From contig NZ_CALLDG010000199.1 in assembly GCF_937999985.1 (NCBI RefSeq), forward strand, positions 1-11,206: 11,206 bases of DNA, given 5' to 3'. The position numbers were made by a program, and so were the translations under genes. Numbering within the stretch: position 1 is the stretch's first letter; each line of letters starts with the position of its first letter. The notes under the pieces were generated by a model. That model had not been told where the DNA came from, did no database searches, and worked only from the letters and a program-made list of their open reading frames with translations. This document shows, in pieces, positions 6,871-11,206 of the stretch. This stretch comes from an uncultured Corynebacterium sp. Lineage in GTDB: Bacteria > Actinomycetota > Actinomycetes > Mycobacteriales > Mycobacteriaceae.

Positions 6871-8013
6871 ATGTCTCAGCTTGTAACGCCAACCCCCTCC
6901 CCTGCCACTAGCACTCCCTACTCAGTCGGTCCCGCCGATCCAGATGACTCAGTCGATGCACGCGCGGCCACTGGTGACGTCATAGCGCAGTATCGCCGTC
7001 AATCCCGGCGCAAGATCCTGGCCATTATGGTCCTGACACTTGGCGCCCTAGTGGCCTTCACCGTCGCCACTGTTGTCGGCCCGATTAACCTCAGCTGGGC
7101 CGAACTCTGGAATGGACTGTTCAACCCCAACGGTGTGGACGAAACTACCCGCACGGTGTTGTGGAACTTGCGTCTGCCGGCCGCGGTCATGGCGGTTCTC
7201 ATTGGAGCAGGGCTTTCCCTGTCTGGCGCCCACATGCAGACCATCCTGGACAATCCCCTCGCGGAACCCTTCACTTTGGGTATTTCCGCAGCAGCGGCCT
7301 TCGGAGGCGCCGCTTCCATCGTGTTGGGCTGGACGGTGCTGAGCAACCCACAGTTCAATCTCGCTGCTGTGGCGTGGGTTGCGGCCTTGGTTGCGGTGTT
7401 CGTTGTAGCAGGCGCCGCAGTTTGGCGGGGAGCCAGTGCAGAATCGATGATTCTGCTGGGAATCGCTCTGGTCTTTCTTTTTCAGGCGATGCTTTCCCTT
7501 ATGCAATACAGTGCCACCACGGAGGCCTTACAGCAGATTGTCTTCTGGACGATGGGCTCGCTGCAGCGAGCGAACTGGACCTCTAACGCCATCCTCCTGG
7601 GAACGTTGGCGGTAGCAATCCCCTTCACGGTTGTGAATTCTTGGAAGCTCACCGCGCTGCGGCTAGGCGACGACCGAGCCGCAGCTTTGGGAATCAACGT
7701 CCAACGCCTGCGCGTGACCACGCTGGTTGTTGCATCCCTGCTGGCTGCCAGTGCGGTGGCTTTTGCTGGCGTGATCGGCTTTATTGGTTTGGTAGGCCCG
7801 CACGTCGCGCGGATGCTGGTAGGCGAAGATCAACGTTACTTCGCACCGGCCTCCATGGCCGCCGGTGCGCTATTGCTGGCTGCTGCCCATGCGGTTTCCA
7901 TCACGATTGTTCCAGGTGTCGCAGTCCCCATAGGCATCATTACGTCCCTGGTGGGCGTGCCGTTCTTCCTGATCCTAATCTTCGCCCGCCGACGCACCAT
8001 CTGGAGGTCTTAA
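6871..8013 (+). CDS. FecCD-family ABC transporter permease
   Basis: This 380-residue membrane protein is the channel subunit of the importer and probably acts as a homodimer, because only one permease gene is present. Family hallmarks are LRLPAAVMAVLIGAGLSLSGAHMQ (100-123), DNPLAEPFTLGISAAAAFG (127-145), the ATPase-coupling loop GDDRAAALGINVQRLR (266-281), GVIGFIGLVGPHVARMLVGED (300-320) and IGIITSLVGVPFFLILI (354-370). Hydrophobic segments are consistent with the ten-helix FecCD/BtuC fold. The first 45 or so residues are a polar, proline/threonine-rich then basic cytoplasmic extension, longer than in many relatives (FecD is about 318 residues). The gene starts 21 bases after the lipoprotein stop, with GAGAAGAAG just upstream as the ribosome binding site, and ends two bases before the ATPase ATG, indicating one transcript. 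Confidence 0.93.
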   Translation: MSQLVTPTPSPATSTPYSVGPADPDDSVDARAATGDVIAQYRRQSRRKILAIMVLTLGALVAFTVATVVGPINLSWAELWNGLFNPNGVDETTRTVLWNLRLPAAVMAVLIGAGLSLSGAHMQTILDNPLAEPFTLGISAAAAFGGAASIVLGWTVLSNPQFNLAAVAWVAALVAVFVVAGAAVWRGASAESMILLGIALVFLFQAMLSLMQYSATTEALQQIVFWTMGSLQRANWTSNAILLGTLAVAIPFTVVNSWKLTALRLGDDRAAALGINVQRLRVTTLVVASLLAASAVAFAGVIGFIGLVGPHVARMLVGEDQRYFAPASMAAGALLLAAAHAVSITIVPGVAVPIGIITSLVGVPFFLILIFARRRTIWRS

Positions 8014-8015
8014 GC

Positions 8016-8798
8016 ATGCTCGCTCTGGAAGATATTCACGTCCACTATGGCAAGCACCCGGTGCTGAAGGGAGTCACCGCTACCGGGTTCACGCCAGGCA
8101 GCATCACAGGTCTGCTGGGGCCGAACGCTGCTGGTAAGTCCACCCTGGTGAAGACGATCGCGGGGATACAGGGGGCGTCATCAGGCACCTGCCACATCAC
8201 CCACAACGGCGAGGCACTAACCGGCAGTGCGCGGCGCGAAGCTATCGGCTATGTGCCGCAAGATCTGCTGTCGAGTGCGTCGCTCACGGCGTTCGAGTCA
8301 ATCCTTGTGGCTGCGCGGAAATCCTCGTCGGCGCAGGTCAGCGTCAACGGCACTAGCCAAGCAAAAGCCGCACAGAAGCGAGCCGCCGCGGTGATGGGAA
8401 GGCTCGGGATCACTCATCTGGCTTCGCGCCACGTCCATCAGCTTTCGGGCGGGCAACGCCAGTTAGTTGCCGTCGGCCAGATGTTGGTACGCGAGCCGGA
8501 AGTTCTGCTTCTCGACGAGCCAACCTCGGCGTTGGACCTGCGGCACCAGGTCGAACTGTTGCAACTCATTGGCCGTGAAGTGCGCCGGAACGATTCGGTG
8601 GCACTGATTGCGATTCACGATCTGAATCTGGCTGCTCGCTACTGCGACCGGCTGATCGTGCTGCACCAGGGGTGCCTAAAGGCGCAAGGACAGCCAGCGG
8701 AGGTACTTACTCCGGATCTGCTTGAGGAAGTCTACGGCCTGCGGGCCAAAGTGCTCGACGATGACGGCACACCCGTCATCTGCCCGGTAGAGGAGTAA
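8016..8798 (+). CDS. Iron/siderophore-type ABC transporter ATP-binding protein
   Basis: This 260-residue ATPase powers the importer from the cytoplasmic side. All motifs are intact: Walker A GPNAAGKST (35-43), Q-loop Gln82 in YVPQD, signature LSGGQRQ (143-149), Walker B VLLLDE (163-168) with D-loop SALD (171-174), and the switch histidine His201 in AIHDLN. Alanine replaces the usual glycine in the Walker A variable position, which is tolerated. The length fits the FhuC/FecE class. The start at 8016 is set by GGAGG at 8003-8007, eight bases upstream, and by the typical opening MLALEDIHVHYG. The ribosome binding site lies inside the permease end, and the stop-to-start gap is only two bases, so coupling is likely. 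A 20-residue segment near 103-122 (SSSAQVSVNG...) is a small loop insertion between the Q-loop and the signature. It is the last gene of the operon and is followed by inverted repeats. Confidence 0.95.
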   Translation: MLALEDIHVHYGKHPVLKGVTATGFTPGSITGLLGPNAAGKSTLVKTIAGIQGASSGTCHITHNGEALTGSARREAIGYVPQDLLSSASLTAFESILVAARKSSSAQVSVNGTSQAKAAQKRAAAVMGRLGITHLASRHVHQLSGGQRQLVAVGQMLVREPEVLLLDEPTSALDLRHQVELLQLIGREVRRNDSVALIAIHDLNLAARYCDRLIVLHQGCLKAQGQPAEVLTPDLLEEVYGLRAKVLDDDGTPVICPVEE

Positions 8799-8802
8799 GC
8801 CC

Positions 8803-8844
8803 GCCCTCCCTGGTGGCTTTTGGGGGTTTGTGCACCGGGAGGGC
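8803..8844. repeat. GC-rich inverted repeat just after the ABC operon
   Basis: GCCCTCCC-T-GGTG (8803-8815) pairs with CACCGGGAGGGC (8833-8844), giving a 12-pair stem with one bulged T and a 17-base loop holding CTTTTGGGGG. It begins four bases after the ATPase stop. No T-run follows on either strand, so it may protect the 3' end of the operon mRNA rather than terminate it alone. Confidence 0.55.
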
Positions 8845-8857
8845 ATGTCAAAATAAG

Positions 8858-8894
8858 AAATCCAGCGAACGCATCCGCTGCGTCCACTGGATTT
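8858..8894. terminator. Bidirectional terminator between ABC operon and rpmA
   Basis: AAATCCAG (8858-8865) pairs with CTGGATTT (8887-8894). After a small internal loop, ACGCA (8869-8873) pairs with TGCGT (8879-8883) around a five-base loop. On the plus strand the stem is followed by TTAGTGGTTTT. On the minus strand it is followed by TTTCTTATTTT. It therefore fits as an intrinsic terminator for both the importer operon and the convergent rplU-rpmA unit, whose stop is 39 bases away. Confidence 0.75.
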
Positions 8895-8933
8895 TAGTGG
8901 TTTTAAGGCTCGTGCCTAATAGACTCTAAAAGC

Positions 8934-9200
8934 TTAGGCCTCGACAGCCTCGTCCTCGACGATGTTCACCACGCGACGACGGCGCTTGGTGGCGAACTGG
9001 ACGGAGCCGGCCTTCAGGGCGAACAGAGTGTCGTCGCCACCGCGGCCTACGTTAACGCCCGGGTGGAAAGAGGTACCACGCTGGCGGATCAGGATCTCGC
9101 CGGCCTTGACCTGCTGGCCGCCGAAGCGCTTCACACCGAGACGCTTGGACTCGGAGTCACGGCCGTTGTTGGAGCTAGATGCACCCTTCTTGTGTGCCAT
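8934..9200 (-). CDS. rpmA: Ribosomal protein L27 (bL27)
   Basis: L27 is a small basic protein of the large ribosomal subunit whose N-terminal tail reaches toward the peptidyl transferase centre. The 88-residue product starts MAHKKGASSSNNGRDSESKRLGVKRFGGQ and contains the family block AGEILIRQRGTSFHPGVNVGRGGDDTLFAL, ending in a basic then acidic tail. It has no N-terminal extension of the type cleaved in Firmicutes. AAGGAGG lies about nine bases before the ATG and is a strong ribosome binding site. It follows rplU by 46 bases on the same strand, the near-universal L21-L27 pairing, so one transcript is expected, ending at the bidirectional terminator downstream. In many bacteria obg follows directly; here the iron-type importer separates them. 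Confidence 0.97.
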   Translation of the reverse strand: MAHKKGASSSNNGRDSESKRLGVKRFGGQQVKAGEILIRQRGTSFHPGVNVGRGGDDTLFALKAGSVQFATKRRRRVVNIVEDEAVEA

Positions 9201-9246
9201 TAGTCTCTCCCTCCTTAAGGAAGAAAATCGAAGTGTCTCGGTAGGT

Positions 9247-9549
9247 TTACTTGATACCGGTGACCTTCAGAACCGTGAGGGTCTGACGGTGGCCGTAGCG
9301 GCGCTTGTAACCGGTCTTGTTGCGGTAGTGCATGCCGCGGATCTTCGGTCCGCGAACGTGCTCCACGATCTCAGCGTTGACATTTACAGATGCCAGCTTG
9401 TCACCGGTGGTGACGTTTGCGCCATCGACGACGAGAACCGGGGTGAGAGCCACGGACGAACCCGGCTCACCCTCGATCTTCTCGACCTTGACGAGGTCAC
9501 CTTCGGCAACCTTGTACTGCTTTCCGCCGGTCTTGACGATCGCGTACAT
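9247..9549 (-). CDS. rplU: Ribosomal protein L21 (bL21)
   Basis: L21 binds 23S rRNA in the large ribosomal subunit. The 100-residue product has the canonical start MYAIVKTGGKQYKVAEGD, the central GDKLASVNVNAEIVEHVRGPKI, and the family signature MHYRNKTGYKRRYGHRQ followed by LTVLKVTGI at the end. Length is normal. AAAGGGG lies about nine bases upstream of the ATG as ribosome binding site. It heads the rplU-rpmA pair and is separated from rne by a long, hairpin-rich leader, which may hold its promoter and control elements. No anomalies in the protein itself. Confidence 0.97.
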   Translation of the reverse strand: MYAIVKTGGKQYKVAEGDLVKVEKIEGEPGSSVALTPVLVVDGANVTTGDKLASVNVNAEIVEHVRGPKIRGMHYRNKTGYKRRYGHRQTLTVLKVTGIK

Positions 9550-9825
9550 GTAGGGCTACCCCTTTATTTCTCTAATCGGCTCAGGCAGCCCCCTGCGGGA
9601 AGGAAGCATCCTGACTGTTACTTTTGCTTAGCTGCGTTCGTTCCCCAAAAGTGCCCGGGGCACTCTTGTGCACACTGTGCGAACGCACCTTGCTGGAAGC
9701 TAGTGCACTCGCGCAATCCCCGGCGACGCGCGCGTTAAGGCTGGTCACCGGCGGAACGAACAGCGACTGGTTAAGACTACCCGGTCAGGGGGCTAAAAAC
9801 CAAATCCCTTTGCTTTCGCTCGGAA
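9550..9825 (-). promoter_or_regulatory. Structured rne-rplU intergenic region / rplU leader
   Basis: This 276-base stretch has no convincing gene. Read toward rplU it holds a weak TTGGTT / TAGTCT promoter-like pair with an 18-base spacer shortly after the rne stop. Then come several small inverted repeats built on GTGC/GCAC: AGTGCACT (9702-9709), GTGC-GAAC-GCAC (9677-9688), GTGCAC (9668-9673) and AGTGCCC/GGGCACT (9650-9664). Closer to the gene is GCAG-CCCC-CTGC (9585-9596). Leaders of L21 operons are control sites in some bacteria (the Bacillus L21 leader is known), but I see no family match here. Promoter position is uncertain. Confidence 0.45.
9647..9667 (-). terminator. Terminator-like hairpin inside the rplU leader
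   Basis: AGTGCCC (9650-9656) and GGGCACT (9658-9664) are perfectly complementary around one base, so the real loop is probably three to five bases. On the minus strand it is followed by TTTT and then GGGG. It could end rne read-through about 160 bases after the rne stop, or act as an attenuator for rplU if transcription starts upstream. The short T-run makes it a moderate candidate only. Confidence 0.4.
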
Positions 9826-11206
9826 CTAGTTCGTCTTGCGCACCACTCGCCGACGACGGCCACGCGAACGGGTGTTCTTGGTCTTGTTCTCGGCGCTTTT
9901 TTCGGCGCCGTTCTCGGCGCTCTTCTCAGCATTATTGTTTGTGACGCCGAAGTCCTCCGGTCGCGGGGCAAAATCCGACTTGGAGTTGCCCCGTGTCTGC
10001 CGCTTCCGGCGTGGAGATTCCTCGAACTCGCGCTTGGCTTCCTCGTAGCTGGATCGGTTGGCGGCGGAAGAGTTGGCGCCCCGACCAGAAGCAGAACGAG
10101 CAGTGTGCGCCGAACGCACTACACGGCGGCGACGGCGAGACCTAGTGTTCGCGGTCTTATTCTGCTCCGGGCGCTCGGCGTTGTTGGCTGCCGAAGGCTC
10201 GTCCGGATCCTCCTGGGCGGAGCGCTTGCGGGCGTTGGCGACGATGCTGTCGATGTCACTGTTAGACGCCTTGGAGTTGCGACCCTGTCGCTCTCGCTCC
10301 GCGGCCTGGGTGGCGTGCGGGTTGCCGCGGCGAACTACGCGGCGCACCCGACGACGAGTTCCCTGCTGAGGCTTGTCATTCTGGGGTCCGCCCTGCTGGG
10401 ACTCACTTTGCTGGGACTGCTGCTGGGGCTGCTTGTCCTCGCGCTGACTCCGCTCCGGATCCTTGCCCTGGTTACGGCCCTTGGACTGATTCTGGTTCCT
10501 GCCCTGGTTCTTAGCCTGCTGGCGCTCCTTGCGGTGCCCGTGGTCGCGTCGCGGCTCCGGGTCCTTCTGCTCCACCGGGTCCGGGTGCATGATGAATCCA
10601 CGGCCATCGCAGGCCTCACACGGGGTGGAGAACGTCTCCAGCAGGCCGGTGCCGAGGCGCTTGCGGGTCAGCTGCACCAGGCCCAGCGAGGTCACTTCGC
10701 CCAGCTTGTGGCGCGTACGATCGCGACCCAGGAACTCCGACAGGCGGCGCAACACCAGATCCTGGTTCTGCTGCAGCAGCATGTCGATGAAGTCCACGAC
10801 GATCATGCCGCCGATGTCGCGCAGGCGCAGCTGGCGGACGATCTCCTCGGCTGCCTCCAGGTTGTTTTCCGTGACCGTGGCCTCGAGGTTGCCACCACTG
10901 CCCACGAAGGAGCCGGTGTTTACGTCGATGACCGTCATGGCCTCGGTGTGGTCGATGATCAGGTAACCGCCCGACGGCAGCCACACCTTGCGGGCCATGG
11001 CCTTTTCCAGCTGCTGGTCCAGGTCCAGCGGAGCAAACGCATCCTGGCCATTGTGCTTGCCACGGTTCCACTTGTTCACGCGATCCATTAGCTCAGGGGA
11101 GGTCCGCCCCAGGTAGTCGCGGACTGCCTGCCAGGACTTATCGCCGTCAATGATGAGCTCGGAGAAGTCCGCGTTGAAAACGTCGCGCACAACCTGGATC
11201 AGCATG
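9826..11206 (-). CDS. rne: Ribonuclease E/G, C-terminal part (cut by right edge)
   Basis: RNase E/G is the single-strand endoribonuclease that starts mRNA decay and processes rRNA. About 459 C-terminal residues are in the window; the S1 domain and the start lie outside. The visible catalytic part (numbered from the first full codon) has VWLPSGGYLIIDHTEAMTVIDVNTG, with catalytic Asp94, VVDFIDML with the second metal-binding Asp138, and the zinc-link CEAC (Cys196, Cys199) in STPCEACDGRGF. From about 210 on the chain is a low-complexity tail rich in Gln, Arg, Asn and Glu, presumably disordered. It carries three arginine-rich blocks (284-293, 355-364, 446-456), each containing RRVVR, and a tandem AEKSAEN (426-432, 434-440). 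In related actinobacteria such tails bind RNA or partner proteins. The codon for an internal Met at 11205-11203 is not the start; the preceding domain must continue past the edge. rplU follows after 276 bases. Confidence 0.95.
   Translation of the reverse strand, partial: MLIQVVRDVFNADFSELIIDGDKSWQAVRDYLGRTSPELMDRVNKWNRGKHNGQDAFAPLDLDQQLEKAMARKVWLPSGGYLIIDHTEAMTVIDVNTGSFVGSGGNLEATVTENNLEAAEEIVRQLRLRDIGGMIVVDFIDMLLQQNQDLVLRRLSEFLGRDRTRHKLGEVTSLGLVQLTRKRLGTGLLETFSTPCEACDGRGFIMHPDPVEQKDPEPRRDHGHRKERQQAKNQGRNQNQSKGRNQGKDPERSQREDKQPQQQSQQSESQQGGPQNDKPQQGTRRRVRRVVRRGNPHATQAAERERQGRNSKASNSDIDSIVANARKRSAQEDPDEPSAANNAERPEQNKTANTRSRRRRRVVRSAHTARSASGRGANSSAANRSSYEEAKREFEESPRRKRQTRGNSKSDFAPRPEDFGVTNNNAEKSAENGAEKSAENKTKNTRSRGRRRRVVRKTN

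Noticed and set aside
7641..8015. Upstream extension of the ATPase frame into the permease gene
   Set aside because: The extra 125 codons are out of frame with the well-supported permease. The ATPase motif spacing and GGAGG at 8003-8007 fix the start at 8016.
10105..11091. Long plus-strand open frame (328 codons) antisense to rne
   Set aside because: It is an overlap artefact of GC-rich codon bias opposite rne, which carries clear catalytic motifs. The translation is leucine/valine-rich low complexity without any recognisable domain.

Overview
The window looks like a chromosomal segment of a moderately high-GC actinobacterium, most likely a Corynebacterium. The reasons are the conserved gene run (RNase E, L21, L27, Obg, ProB, ProA, NadD), the C-terminal OCT domain on Obg, the close resemblance of ProB to the corynebacterial enzyme as I remember it, and two DtxR-type iron boxes upstream of an iron-type ABC transporter. 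A lipophilic, C. jeikeium-like species would fit, but that is inference. No rRNA, tRNA, CRISPR array, transposase or phage gene was seen.

Layout: a housekeeping backbone runs on the minus strand from the right edge to the left: rne (cut by the right edge), rplU, rpmA, obgE, proB, proA and nadD (cut by the left edge). Two plus-strand units interrupt it. One is a YwiC-like membrane protein between proA and nadD. The other is a three-gene siderophore-type ABC importer (lipoprotein, permease, ATPase; 5662-8798) between rpmA and obgE.

How the parts work together: rne encodes the main mRNA-decay and rRNA-processing nuclease. rplU and rpmA supply ribosomal proteins L21 and L27, and obgE a GTPase for large-subunit assembly. 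proB and proA carry out the first two committed steps of proline synthesis, and nadD acts in NAD synthesis. The importer has everything needed for uptake across the membrane and is probably repressed by iron-loaded DtxR.

Non-coding stretches: 5412-5661 (250 bp) holds the divergent obgE/importer control region with both DtxR boxes. 8799-8933 holds two inverted repeats, one of them a good bidirectional terminator between the convergent importer and rpmA. 9550-9825 (276 bp) is an unusually structured rplU leader. 131-276 separates the divergent nadD and YwiC-like genes and shows no clear promoter. 1120-1177 separates the convergent YwiC-like gene and proA and shows no clear terminator.

Nothing here looks like a wholly new system. 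The best leads are the iron-regulated insertion, the rplU leader, the N-terminal extension of ProB with a possible leaderless start, and the repeated arginine-rich modules in the RNase E tail.
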